Assembly: GCA_009602725.1 (NCBI GenBank)
Contig: WELB01000291.1
Coordinates: 9,984 to 45,108, forward strand
DNA: 35,125 nt
From: Spirogloea muscicola
Lineage: Eukaryota; Streptophyta; Zygnematophyceae; Spirogloeales; Spirogloeaceae
Direction: 5' to 3'
Below are positions 21,310-31,900 of this stretch, piece by piece. Every line of letters starts with the position of its first letter. Position 1 is the stretch's first letter. The translations under genes were made by a program, and so were the position numbers. The notes below the pieces were generated by a model that saw only the letters and a list, made by a program, of their open reading frames with translations, did not search any database and had not been told where the DNA came from.

Positions 21310-21960
21310 GTGCTGACGGGGGCCATGGAGACTCGACCTGCACCGCTTGTGGAGCTGCTAGAGGAGGGTGAGGAAGCAGCAATGGCAGGAGGGAAGGCGG
21401 GTGGAGGAAAGGAGGGCCGGAGGTGCCACAGAGCGGGGGGAGCTGTGCTGACGGGGGCCATGTCGACTCGACCTGCACCGCTTGTGGAGCTGCTAGAGGA
21501 GGGTGAGGAAGCAGCAATGGCAGGAGGGAAGGCGGGTGGAGGAAAGGAGGGCCGGAGGTGCCACAGAGCGGGGGGAGCTGTGCTGACGGGGGCCATGTCG
21601 ACTCGACCTGCACCGCTTGTGGAGCTGCTAGAGGAGGGTGAGGAAGCAGCAATGGCAGGAGGGAAGGCGGGGTGGGGAAAGGAGGGCCGGAGGTGCCACA
21701 GAGGGGGGGGAGCCGTGCTGACAGGGGCCATGTCGACACGACCTGTACCGCTTGTGGAGCTGCTAGAGGAGGTTGAAGAAGCAGCAATGGCAGGAGGGAG
21801 AGCGGGTGGGGGAAAGGAGGGCCGGTGGTGCCACAGAGCTGGGGGAGCCGTGCTGACGGGGGCCATGTCGACACGACCTGTACCGCTTGTGGAGCTGCTA
21901 GAGGAGGGTGAGGAAGCAGCAATGGCAGGAGGGCGGGTAGGGGAAAGAAGAAAGTGCTCG
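21310..21960. repeat. 135-bp minisatellite, five copies
   Basis: The landmark CTTGTGGAGCTGCTAGAGGA begins at 21346, 21481, 21616, 21751 and 21886, which is an exact 135-base period. Copies differ by scattered substitutions (for example GAGTCGACATGGC versus GTGTCGACATGGC on the minus strand). A period of 45 codons without stops keeps long frames open on both strands, for example EEGEEAAMAGGKAGGGKEGR on the plus strand. Single diverged copies lie at about 15622-15690 and 15936-16020. I regard the open frames as a by-product of the period. Confidence 0.9.
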
Positions 21961-22097
21961 CCCATTGAGAATAGGTGCTGGGAAAGCCAGCCCAGAAAAG
22001 AATCAACAAAGGACGAGAAGGGGGCCAGGGGAAGCGCTAAGAAAAACAAGCACACAAAGAAACAAAGCAGCTACGGATTACTCAGTAACCCCTGCTA
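21961..22097. repeat. Hairpin-family unit and edge of assembly gap
   Basis: A reverse-orientation unit (CTGGGAAAGCCAGCCCAGAA) lies at about 21978, followed by AAGAATCAACAAAGGACG and a purine-rich stretch that runs into the gap. Confidence 0.4.
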
Positions 22098-22984
22098 NNN
22101 NNNNNNNNNNNNNNNNNNNNNNNNNNNNNNNNNNNNNNNNNNNNNNNNNNNNNNNNNNNNNNNNNNNNNNNNNNNNNNNNNNNNNNNNNNNNNNNNNNNN
22201 NNNNNNNNNNNNNNNNNNNNNNNNNNNNNNNNNNNNNNNNNNNNNNNNNNNNNNNNNNNNNNNNNNNNNNNNNNNNNNNNNNNNNNNNNNNNNNNNNNNN
22301 NNNNNNNNNNNNNNNNNNNNNNNNNNNNNNNNNNNNNNNNNNNNNNNNNNNNNNNNNNNNNNNNNNNNNNNNNNNNNNNNNNNNNNNNNNNNNNNNNNNN
22401 NNNNNNNNNNNNNNNNNNNNNNNNNNNNNNNNNNNNNNNNNNNNNNNNNNNNNNNNNNNNNNNNNNNNNNNNNNNNNNNNNNNNNNNNNNNNNNNNNNNN
22501 NNNNNNNNNNNNNNNNNNNNNNNNNNNNNNNNNNNNNNNNNNNNNNNNNNNNNNNNNNNNNNNNNNNNNNNNNNNNNNNNNNNNNNNNNNNNNNNNNNNN
22601 NNNNNNNNNNNNNNNNNNNNNNNNNNNNNNNNNNNNNNNNNNNNNNNNNNNNNNNNNNNNNNNNNNNNNNNNNNNNNNNNNNNNNNNNNNNNNNNNNNNN
22701 NNNNNNNNNNNNNNNNNNNNNNNNNNNNNNNNNNNNNNNNNNNNNNNNNNNNNNNNNNNNNNNNNNNNNNNNNNNNNNNNNNNNNNNNNNNNNNNNNNNN
22801 NNNNNNNNNNNNNNNNNNNNNNNNNNNNNNNNNNNNNNNNNNNNNNNNNNNNNNNNNNNNNNNNNNNNNNNNNNNNNNNNNNNNNNNNNNNNNNNNNNNN
22901 NNNNNNNNNNNNNNNNNNNNNNNNNNNNNNNNNNNNNNNNNNNNNNNNNNNNNNNNNNNNNNNNNNNNNNNNNNNNNNNNNNNN
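22098..22984. other. Assembly gap (887 N)
   Basis: An uninterrupted run of N. It lies between the minisatellite side and the GC-rich 5' flank of PSF3, so further repeat copies and the PSF3 promoter may be missing. The gap length may be an estimate. Confidence 0.99.
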
Positions 22985-23119
22985 CCGCCGCCGCCGCTGC
23001 CGGCTGCGCGGCCGTCCGCGCGGCGCACGCTGGACGGCGGGCGGCGGTCCCCGCGACGCACTTCCTGGCGTGCTGCTCGCTGCGAGTCGCTGTGAGCCGC
23101 TGTTGGCTCGGCTGCAGCC

Positions 23120-24574
23120 ATGGCCGACTCCTACTATGACCTGGACGCCGTTCTGGTGGACGACGAGGTTTGACTCCTAACCTTGCCGTGTCTCTGTCTC
23201 TGTGACGGCTTCAGTGCCGTTCCCTTGTTCCTCTGCCTCCCAGTACCCCACTCTGCCCTTCTCCCTCTCCCACTCATCCCTCTGCAGCCTTTGCTGCTTG
23301 CGCGTCAATACTCTGCAATCGTTTTTTTGTCCGCCTCAGCAGGCCTTCTTCATTCATAGGTGTTGCTTATTTCGCCACGGCATGCTCCTGCCTAAGCAGC
23401 CATCAGGCCTGAAATTCTCTTGTTGGGGGTTCTTTTGTGCCCACGTCGAGCCTCAATGCTGACGGCAATGTCGCCCACTGTGCAGCAAATTCCCGTCATC
23501 TTCAGGGTGGGAGCTACTGGCATTGGCCGAGCTCTGGACCCGAGTTGCGATGATGACGACGTGAGTCAAAATACACAACTCCAACCAAACCGTTTAGAGT
23601 CTTTTGAATAGAAGCTCTTTCTGATGGCCTCACTTGCGGCTGTGGAATGTCCAGCTCAAGAAGGGCGCGCAGGTCGACCTTCCCCTCTGGATGGTGCAGC
23701 CGCTAGCAGGCCGGAACATGATCGATGTCCGCCTGCCACGGTGCTACAGAGATGGGTGAGCTGATAATGCTACTAAGCATCACTCAGCAGCTCACTTACC
23801 TGCTCTCTTACTTGCTCGCCGAGGCTATATGGCAACCACTTCATGTGTACTACGTAGTGAAGCATGTGAGTCATTGCATGTGTGTGATGGACAAGCAAAG
23901 TGGTGTATTGAGCTGCGTCAAGTGCTGATGTCATCAGATTGCGGAAAGAGATGCAAGCTGATCCAGGGTGCGTGAGACTCAGGGAATGCTGTCAATTCTT
24001 CTACAAGCTTGGCTGCAAGCTCGTTCCACTGTAAGCATGTGCTGTCTGACAAAGGCGATTATATCTTCGTGTTTTAGCAATATCTGCATCCTCATGTGAA
24101 CACTTACTAAGGCTAGCACTACTACTCAAATCAACAAGGAGCAATCAATCTCAACAGTCACGAAGTGCTTTCCTGTCACCCTCTTGTGCCAGAGTCAAGG
24201 ACCGGACATTGGGAACGTTTGTGCAGAGTGCATACCAAGGGCGTTACAAAGACATTCTTGTACATGCGCACTCTGCTCCAGACAAAGACATCTCTGAGAT
24301 GAGAAGACGATTGACAAATGAAGAATTTTCTTGTAAGTGAAAGAAACTGCAAGACAGGAACCTGCTCCTGCTATGGTGTGTGGCAGGTACATGCATCTGC
24401 ATGGACGGTGCTAGCCAAGCGGCCCGTTCACCAGCATCTTGTTTGAGTGCAGTGATGGAGTCAGGCCAAAAGTCAATGCAGCACTATAAAATGTGGCGGC
24501 TTGGGGAGGATGGTCTTGCCGAGATTGCTCCAATTCTTGGCAAGAGGCGGAGGCCATCACTGAGGCCCTTGTAA
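23120..24574 (+). CDS. PSF3: GINS complex subunit PSF3
   Basis: PSF3 is one of four GINS subunits in the CMG replicative helicase (Cdc45-MCM-GINS) in the nucleus. Exons are 23120-23167, 23486-23560, 23655-23755, 23938-24030, 24193-24332 and 24453-24574; the sum is 579 nt and 192 residues, matching plant PSF3 length. The protein starts MADSYYDLDAVLVDDE, continues PVIFRVGATGIGRALDPSC, then KKGAQVDLPLWMVQPLA (the PLW motif of the B domain), RKEMQADPGCVRLRE, FFYKLGCKLVPL, RTLGTFVQSAYQGRYKDIL and LTNEEFSLMESGQKSM, and ends in an ILGKRRR basic tail. These blocks agree in order and spacing with plant PSF3. All junctions are GT-AG and in phase. A TGTAA motif overlaps the stop codon. GC-rich sequence and a gap precede the start. 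Confidence 0.93.
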
Positions 24575-25204
24575 GTCAAGACGTATGTCTGCTTGTCTAC
24601 AGGGAGACGGAGATGCATCATGTAAGTTTCTCTGCACAGAGGTGATTATTAGATGCTCCATCTTCTTGGCTTCATCAGAAACACGTCCTTTTAGTAACTG
24701 CAGCAAGCATGCATTCCCAGTCTGCATGCTACAGTGTGCCTGCTACATTGTTTGCATGCACTTACAATTGTATTCATAATCATATGTGCATCATCTCCTC
24801 AGTTTCTGCGCCCCAGCCCAAAGTATTGCCCTTACTGATTCTACAAAGCCTGAGGCAGCAAGGCACAGTCTATGGCATGGGTCTTCCTTACGCTACTGCT
24901 AGCAAGGCTGCAAGTCTTACTCAGCTTTCCATATGGCATGTAGGTCATGCACCTGCGCTTATCAAGCCAAGTAAGGCATGAGGATAGGAGAATCCTTCCA
25001 GGGGATTGTTCAAGTCAAAGGGAGTGCAATGTGGGCCTCCACATTATCTTTGACATGTCAGGCAAGTAAGTACGGTCTTTTGAGCAGCCAGCACATCTAC
25101 ATTGCAACAATGAAAGAACAAGAATATGCTAAAGCATACATGGCATTCTTTTGTGCAGGCTTGGCAGACAGACAGTACCAAATAATGGTGTTCCTACGGG
25201 CAAG
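24575..25204. other. Spacer after PSF3, possible exons of an unrecognised gene
   Basis: Exon-like stretches bounded by plausible AG and GT sites occur at about 24804-24939 (SAPQPKVLPLLILQSLRQQG...) and 25001-25065 (GIVQVKGSAMWASTLSL). They have no recognised domain. They could belong with the better-supported frame at 25205-25449, but I could not join them in one consistent phase. Confidence 0.25.
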
Positions 25205-25449
25205 CACCTATTGTTATAGACGCGTGCACCATTCTGCTGCCGAATGTAGTCCACCATCGATCACAGTGCCCCCCACCCCCCCCTACACCCCTCCCCGTGA
25301 CTCAATCCTCCCCCATGCGTGACTCTACCTTGCCCACAAGACCTTTCTCTGCCTCACCGAGCCGACCTTTGGCCGCCCGGGCATTCACAGGCAGCCCAAT
25401 GCAGGGCATCGTGCCAGATTTTGAAGACTGGCAGATAACAAGGACCTAA
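25205..25449 (+). CDS. Possible terminal exon of an unrecognised protein
   Basis: A plus-strand frame from an acceptor-like CAAG at 25204 to a TAA at 25447-25449 reads PIVIDACTILLPNVVHHRSQ, a Pro-rich linker, SPMRDSTLPTRPFSASPSRP and finally SPMQGIVPDFEDWQITRT. The mix of a hydrophobic strand, a Ser/Pro/Arg linker and an acidic tail looks more protein-like than neighbouring frames. The other two frames through the C-rich middle are also open, which weakens the case. No family is recognised and the upstream exons are uncertain. It lies on the same strand as PSF3, about 630 bases past it. Confidence 0.3.
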
Positions 25450-26201
25450 ATTCTGAATTAGAAGGTGGCAGTATTTGTCTCGCTGGTTGACGAAGGTATA
25501 CAGTTGGCATCTTGAATATGGCATTCCCCTTTTTCTGTATTCAGTCTTATCAACATTTAAGGCATCATGTGAAGTTTTGAACTCTTTTGTAGCGGTGTTG
25601 GGTTGTTCACTCTGCTCTGGAACTTCATTAGTTTCGTAAGTCTGAAGTTCGTTTGTGCTTAGCTCCTGCTATTTTGAAATCGAATCATTTTCGGCAAATG
25701 GCAGAACATTCAAGAGCTACATGAAGGGAAGAGGGGCATGGCAGGCTAGATCTCAGGAGAAGCCAAGCACAGGCAAGCTGGCTTGCAAACCCCCATACTC
25801 TCAACAGGCCTCGTCAGTGGAATGTCTCGAGAGGTTGGCGCCCAAGCTTATGTACCGAACTATTGAGATGCAAAATATGTACAGGCAAAAGAAATGGCAA
25901 AAGCCTGCACGGCAGTGCTCCAAACTTCCATTCGAGTCATAGTTATCAACCTGGCGAATTCGTGCAGCAGGTCCGCTGCACCTTGGCAGAGGTCCTAAAA
26001 GCCTGTGCCAGGCTTGGCAATAATGGCAACATTGCAATAATGGCAACATTCGTGAATGGGGCCAACGATGCAAGGCGCCAGTGCATCTTGGCAGACATGT
26101 GGAGTGGAGAGAGTCAATCCGTGTGCACAATATTACAAATGTCTAGAATCACCTGCGCAAGCAGTAAAAGGACACTAGGTGTCCTCCAGCAGCAAGGATC
26201 A
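25450..26201. other. Spacer between the possible exon and psbP
   Basis: Nothing recognisable. The right end should include the psbP 3' UTR: TTACA at about 26132 (TGTAA on the minus strand) lies some 70 bases past the psbP stop and fits a green-algal poly(A) signal. A short direct repeat AATAATGGCAACATT occurs twice at about 26020-26050. Confidence 0.4.
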
Positions 26202-27379
26202 CTACGCTACTTGGAAGGATGACACAGCATCCCGTACGAACCTCTCAGTGCCCTTGAACCAGCGCTTGTCACCCGCCTGAATCTTGAGAATGTAGAGGTT
26301 GCCATTGCTGACTGTCGCGGTAACCAGCTGATGCCTGCCACCCTCTGTGCCGTCGCCGGTGCGGGTAAGGATTTCGTAAGAGTAGTATGTCTGCGCAGCA
26401 TGCAACAGCATCCATGAGATCAGAGGTGTTCCATCAATGCAGGCAAGACCAGTGCAGGCCCTGAGGACCGAGACCTGGAGGATACGCACGGAACAGCCCC
26501 TAAAGAGTCCCTCCCTGCAGGCTGCAGTGACTAGAATGCGATGACTGGTCATCGCCCAACAAGGACTGATGCTGAGATGTGTGCTGCGACAAGGCGTGCT
26601 CAGGGGGGTCAAGTGGGTGTTGCTCTGCCAGACCTTGCCGTCCTTCTTGATGGCGTCCTGCTGGAAGATGCTGGCGGTGGACACCTTATCCTTCTCGAAG
26701 CCGCCCTCAGACTGACTCTTGCCAGCATACGCCTGCTTGCCAAGGAGGTAGGAGTTGGCCACGATGAACTCCTCCGGGCTGCCATAATCCTCGATCTTGG
26801 ACTTGCCCGACGCCGGGAGCTTGACGACAGAGAGGTTGGACACCGCGTCGAAGTTGTCCTCGTAGCGGAGGACGCTGCCCGGGAACTCCGACTCCTTGGA
26901 CGGGTTCCACTTGGCCGGCAGGCTCACGGAGAAGCCATCGCCCTGCAGCAGTGGGTGGGGTCGCGTAAGCCCGTGCCGTCAGCACTCTAGCTCCAACGAG
27001 AGGCCACGACTCTGCCATCCTGGCCGAGACAGCTGGCATTCTGGAGACGAACCCAGCAGCGGTCCTACCAAGCAGTTGACACGGCAGCCAGCTGCAGAAG
27101 TCAGTTTCAAAGATTCTACAACCACGCCTGGTCGTCTAGATTCAACGAGGGAAGGAGAGGGGACGGGGGTGGGGCATTGCTCGTGAAGGCGCGAATAGCT
27201 TGCCTTGTACTCGATGAAGTCCGTCTTGGGCTTGGTGGCGCCGAAGACGTTGGCGGCCTGGCCGTAGGCCGCCTGCGCGGGCTCGGCGGCGCGCAGCGAC
27301 GCCGCGGCGGCAGCGGCGGCGGCTAGGGAGACGAGCGCGGCGCGCNGGCGGCGGCGGCGGCGGCGGCGACGGCGGCCAT
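26202..27379 (-). CDS. PSBP: Photosystem II oxygen-evolving enhancer protein 2 (PsbP), targeting peptide region damaged
   Basis: PsbP is the lumenal 23-kDa extrinsic subunit that retains Ca2+ and Cl- at the PSII manganese cluster. Minus-strand exons are 27379-27204, 26942-26634 and 26390-26202. Mature protein blocks are [92 protein letters not shown] and AGDKRWFKG, in the usual order. The lumenal cleavage motif AQA|AYG follows an Ala-rich core. Intron 1 has a GC donor (TACAAG|GCAAGC), close to the GC-AG consensus. Exon 1 is 176 nt, one short of a whole number of codons, and the ambiguous base at 27346 lies in a GCC run. As written, the ATG frame stops before the mature protein. Only about 11 residues precede the twin-arginine position, too few for a stromal transit peptide, so sequence is probably missing there. 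Confidence 0.92.
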
Positions 27380-28200
27380 GGCGGCGGCGGCGGGGCCGGG
27401 AGCTCGGGGGATGAAGGGGGGTGGCGGGGGACTGACTGGTGGCCGAGGGGGTGCCGCTCCAGATGGGGGCGCCCCGCCCGCTCCGCCATTGGGCGGCCGC
27501 GCTGCGGATAAGCCCCCGCGGCCATTGGGCGCGGCCCCCCGCCCGACCGCCCGACGGGACGGCCGGCCCGTCCGCCCCGACGGTCCTGGCCGTTCTTCTG
27601 GCAAGTCCCGTGCGCTTTTCCGGCTCTTTCCAACCACGCTCACTCCTGTCAATTCTTTTCGGGCTGGCTTTTCGCAGCCCTTGCCCCCATTTGGGAGTGC
27701 CACTTCTTCTTCTGTTAGCCTACCGTATCTGCATGTGCTCAAGCTTGGGCACCATAGCCAACCCAAGCATAGAGCTTCGTTTCATGTAGCCCCACTTTGT
27801 GCACTAGCATTTGCCTGAACAATGTACTGGCTTGAGTTGGCCACCTTCGATTTCACCGTGTGCCTTCTCTCTTCTGGAGACTAGTTTCCTGACCAGCGGA
27901 CTGCTCACTAGGGGACATTGAGCACCCAGTGGCCTTAAGAGTCGCTGTGTGCTTCAGCGCTCTTCTGGCCCCTACGAATTTTATTCAAATCAACTTTCTG
28001 GGAAGGCCAATCACAGCCATCGCCCTCCACTGAAAGGGTCTGTCTTCTCTTGCTCACTCCTTGTGAACCTTGTTCATTCCTCTCGGGCTGACCTCTCACA
28101 GCCATTGCCTTACACTGGTGCAGCTGTTTCTTGTTGGGCTGGCTTGCCACAGTCATCGCCCTCTTTAAATCTGCTGCTGCTCCTACTTAAGGGTATCGCG
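27380..28200. repeat. 5' flank of psbP and hairpin-unit cluster
   Basis: 27380-27600 is G/C-rich and should hold the psbP promoter. Hairpin units follow at about 27660 (GGGCTGGCTTTTCGCAGCCC), 28004 (degenerate), 28086 (GGGCTGACCTCTCACAGCC) and 28135 (GGGCTGGCTTGCCACAGTC). A copy of the TGCCTGAACAATGTACTGGC block, the edge of the composite repeat, lies at about 27811-27880. No gene was recognised. Confidence 0.5.
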
Positions 28201-28938
28201 CCATGCTGGAACGAAGGCGGAATGATAGCTCCTTGAGAGGCGGAAGACTGTGGAAGGCCAGCCCAGAAATAATGGACAAGGTCGGAAGGGGTCGGAAAGT
28301 GCTAAAGAAGTTCCTGCTTCACAGCCAGCAGGGCAATGGAACAGCAGCAATAGCATCGGCCGCTTCATCAGCCCATCATAAGCGGCTCCTGGCCGCTTGA
28401 TCGACCCACACTCTGCCCTTCAGTCGATTGACCCTAGCACTCGTGACGGGACAGCTAATGGGCAGGCAACCCGGCTACCGCCGTTTGTTTTGGCCCTTGC
28501 CCTCCTGTCTCCATCCATTTCTAAGAAATAGTGAAGCGTGAAGTCATGACCTGAACGAGTCACTGCGAGTAAGAACAGATCTTTCATCTCTTCTCTGCGC
28601 GCATTCTCTGGCCGGCTTCATGGCCACCTGCAAGCTGTGGGCAGTAGGACCCGATGCCGTCCACTTGTGTGCTCGGAGCTTCCGACAACCCTTAGTCTAC
28701 TCTTCGCTTGCCTACATGCAGGGCGCGATGGCAATCATTGAGGAGCGACGTCGCCACCTCCAGGGCAGTGCTGTTTCAAGCAGCACTTCCATGGCACAAT
28801 CCAACGATGAGCCATCATGGTCCAGCACGCACCCTTGGAACCCAGGAAATGTACAGTCAGCAAAACATATGGATCATGCCGTTAACTGGGAAGTGGGCAT
28901 TGCCTGGATGTAGCCAAGGTCTTGGATCAAGCCTGACA
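28201..28938. other. Spacer downstream of the RH39-like gene
   Basis: One reverse hairpin unit (GAAGGCCAGCCCAGAAATAA) lies at about 28254. A plus-strand 97-codon frame at 28620-28913 is the longest; it has no recognisable motif and I treat it as uncertain. The interval also includes the 3' UTR of the minus-strand helicase. Confidence 0.35.
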
Positions 28939-31900
28939 TCAGTCTCGCCTTCTGCTTGTACCTCTGCCGGTCGGTGCGACCTGCCGGCTGCCGCTTGGCT
29001 TGGAGGCACCTGTCATCCGAGCAGCCCCGCGAGTGCCCCTTGCTAATCGTCCACCTCTCATCAGAGGATCTGCTGTCAGCCTTCTCCTCATCCCAAGGCC
29101 CCCTGTCGGGACAGCGGCCTCCTTTTGCCTCCTTTTCATCTCCGCCTCCCGCTTACGCATTGCCTCCAGCTTTGCCCGGTCGCCTGTCAGCCCCTCTAGC
29201 GGCTCGCCCTTACTAATAGCCACCTCCAGCTGCATTGCCAGCGTTTGATCCTTCTTCGTCACCAGGCTCGTGATCCTACCTTTTGCGCCATTCCTGGCCG
29301 TTCGTCCTGTTCTGTGGAGATAATCAATCTGCAAGTTGACGGCAGGCATGAGACACGAGCTACTTGTCAGCCCGTGCCAGCTCTTGCAACCTGTAGCTGA
29401 TCAAATCTGCAGATCTTGTTCAGCAAGGCATCTCACCGGCGAGCGGGGGAAGTCAAACATAATGATGTGGTCCACTGCTAAATCCAGGCCCCGTGCAGCA
29501 AGGTCTGTGCACACAAGCACCGGGGCCCTGCAACCATCAATGTCAGGCACTTGCTGATCGTCAACATCTCCTGGCTCTTCTCTGAAACTTTGAAGGTTCT
29601 TCACCCTGCACATTCAGAAACAACCAAACATGCATCAGCTGCTAGGATGGGCTGCAATACTGCAGCTTCAAGTGCAGCTTGTTGGTCAACTCAAAGACAC
29701 AGCAAATGATGTGTCCTACCTCTCATCGCAGGCACTTCTCCAAAGTAGCTCACAGCAACACTTTCAGCAAGGACAAGGTTGATAATCAACAGAAGATATA
29801 ATGCCTGCTAAGATTGACTGCAACCATACTGATCCAACTGCAATATGCCTGTCAAGTCATAGAAAAAGGAGTGAGAGTGTGTTACCGTTCATCGGCCGGC
29901 ACTTCTCCATGGTAATTCACAGTAGCAACGTCATTTTCTGCGAGGAAGTGGTCGGCAGCTCGGCAGGATGATATTGTATTGCAGAAGACCATAACCCTGT
30001 GCCCTCTTGAAAGACTTGGCTCCAGAACCTGATGACATAATTGATGTTCATGAGGGATTTCGTACTACGCCAGCTGTACCAACTGAGGCTGCCTACCAAT
30101 GCAGCGATTAGTCTGCTGGAAATGCCTGTCTAAGCTTGGCCTGCTGTGCAAACTGGTGAAATGTGGCCTTGCCAATGCAAGCCAAGTCAACCAATGCAGC
30201 GGAGGACATAGTAGCATATGCTGCATGACTGAAAGAGAGCACAGACATGCCAAGCAGGAAGCTCAATATGGCAAGCCTTACGAACAAAGGCTCACCTGCA
30301 GAAGGGTGTCAAGCTTGTTCTCATTGCCGGAGACAGGGAGGAAATCGTGCCTCGCTGTCGCGATGCGCTTGTGCAAAGAGGATGTCCGAATGTGGCGGAT
30401 GCCAGGAAATTCCTCATCTAGTAGGCGGTGCACAGACTGCGCAGGCAGCAAGTCCTTAGTGTCAGAATTCCATGCACACTTCAGTATCTGAGATTGTGCA
30501 AATTGATTGATGCTTCGGAACATGCTCTCATGACCATTACAAAGCTGCAAAATCTCAATATATATGCACTCCAGAGCATCACAGCATTTGAGATCTCTCA
30601 GATGTCAAGAAATGTTGAGGTTCAGAGCTTGTCCAATATGCCATCTGAACTGACAAATCATTGGACAGGACAGGCAGATGCTCCTGGAGGCTGCAGCAGG
30701 ATGACCACACAAACCTTGGTAATGGTGGCGGTGACCATGATGGTTTGGAAGCCCGCAATGCCTAGGAGTTTCTGTCGGCTTCGCAACGGGCCCACGAAGC
30801 TTCGGATCTCAGGGCCAAAGCCCTTGTCAAACATTGTGTCTGCCTCGTCAAGTACCTTTCCAACACATCACATGTTCGCGTTCCTGAACAGTCAGCTTGA
30901 AGGGTCGCCAAGAACGGGCACCCAACTCAACGTGGCAAGCTGAGAGGACAATCTTGGCAACATGATGACCTGGAGATGAACGAACACAACTGGGACAGAG
31001 GACTGACTGCTCACATTGGCAGCCAGTAGCTAGACTGAGTCAGACCTTTTATCTCCCAACTTTTATCTCCCAACCAACACTACCCTAGCCAAGCCCTGAA
31101 CCACAAGAACTAGGAACATAGTTGACCCCCATCTCCCACAAATGCAGTTGATGCAGCGTGTGCAGCAGCTCACAATGTAGCGAATGTCAGAAACAGACAT
31201 GTGGCCCTCCTTGACATGCTGCAGGATCCGACCGGGCGTGCCCACGACCAGGTCCAAGGCCATGCCAAGCGCGTTCTCTTGCTGCTTCATTGGGGTGCCG
31301 CCACCAATCATGGCCGACCGGAAACGGGCGTGATGGCACAGCGACTTGGCCACCGCAAGCACCTGGTCATGCACATGGAGATTTGGTAGCTCAGCAGGAA
31401 TTTTGCAAGTTCAAGGACCTTGATGTGAATAGGTGTTCAGATTCTCTGCATCCACAATCAGCAGCCAATTGGGAAGTCTCGACCTGCTCTGCCAGCTCCC
31501 TGGTTGGGCAGAGCACGACAGCCCGGGGCCTCTTAGGCCGAGCAGACTTCCCTGATGCGGCTTCGTCTCTCCGTAGAGACTGCACAGCAAAAGAATGAAG
31601 AACTTGCATCATGAAGCCTGCTTCGCATAAAGCAGCACCGGATTGTAGCGGCGAGTGAAGAGCCAAATAGGTAAGAGTCATACAAGAAGAGCAGCAGACC
31701 AGTTGGCAACAGTGACGTGGGCATGGAATGCAAAGAATTCTTAGCCACGAGTTGAAGGCTTGGCGTGCATCTGACCTGCACCACCGGCAGGAGGTAGGCG
31801 AGGGTCTTCCCTGAGCCCGTGTGGGATGCCAGCACCACGTCCTCGCCAGCTAGAGCTGGCGGAATGCCCAGAGCCTGGCATGGAGGCGGAAGAACCTGAC

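Noticed and set aside
21310-21960. CRISPR-like array
   Set aside because: The unit is 135 bases with no spacer structure and the genome is eukaryotic. It is a minisatellite.
21251-22055. Pro/Leu/Ser-rich minus-strand frames of 252 and 260 codons
   Set aside because: They are the reverse reading of the 135-bp minisatellite. Repeated peptides follow from the DNA period.
21310-23139. 609-codon plus-strand frame
   Set aside because: It consists of the 135-bp array (45 codons per unit) followed by 887 N that cannot contain a called stop. No homology or start context supports a gene.
28620-28913. 97-codon plus-strand frame beside the RH39-like gene
   Set aside because: It has a Met start but no recognisable motif, no neighbouring exon and no conserved composition. 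I could not support it as a gene.
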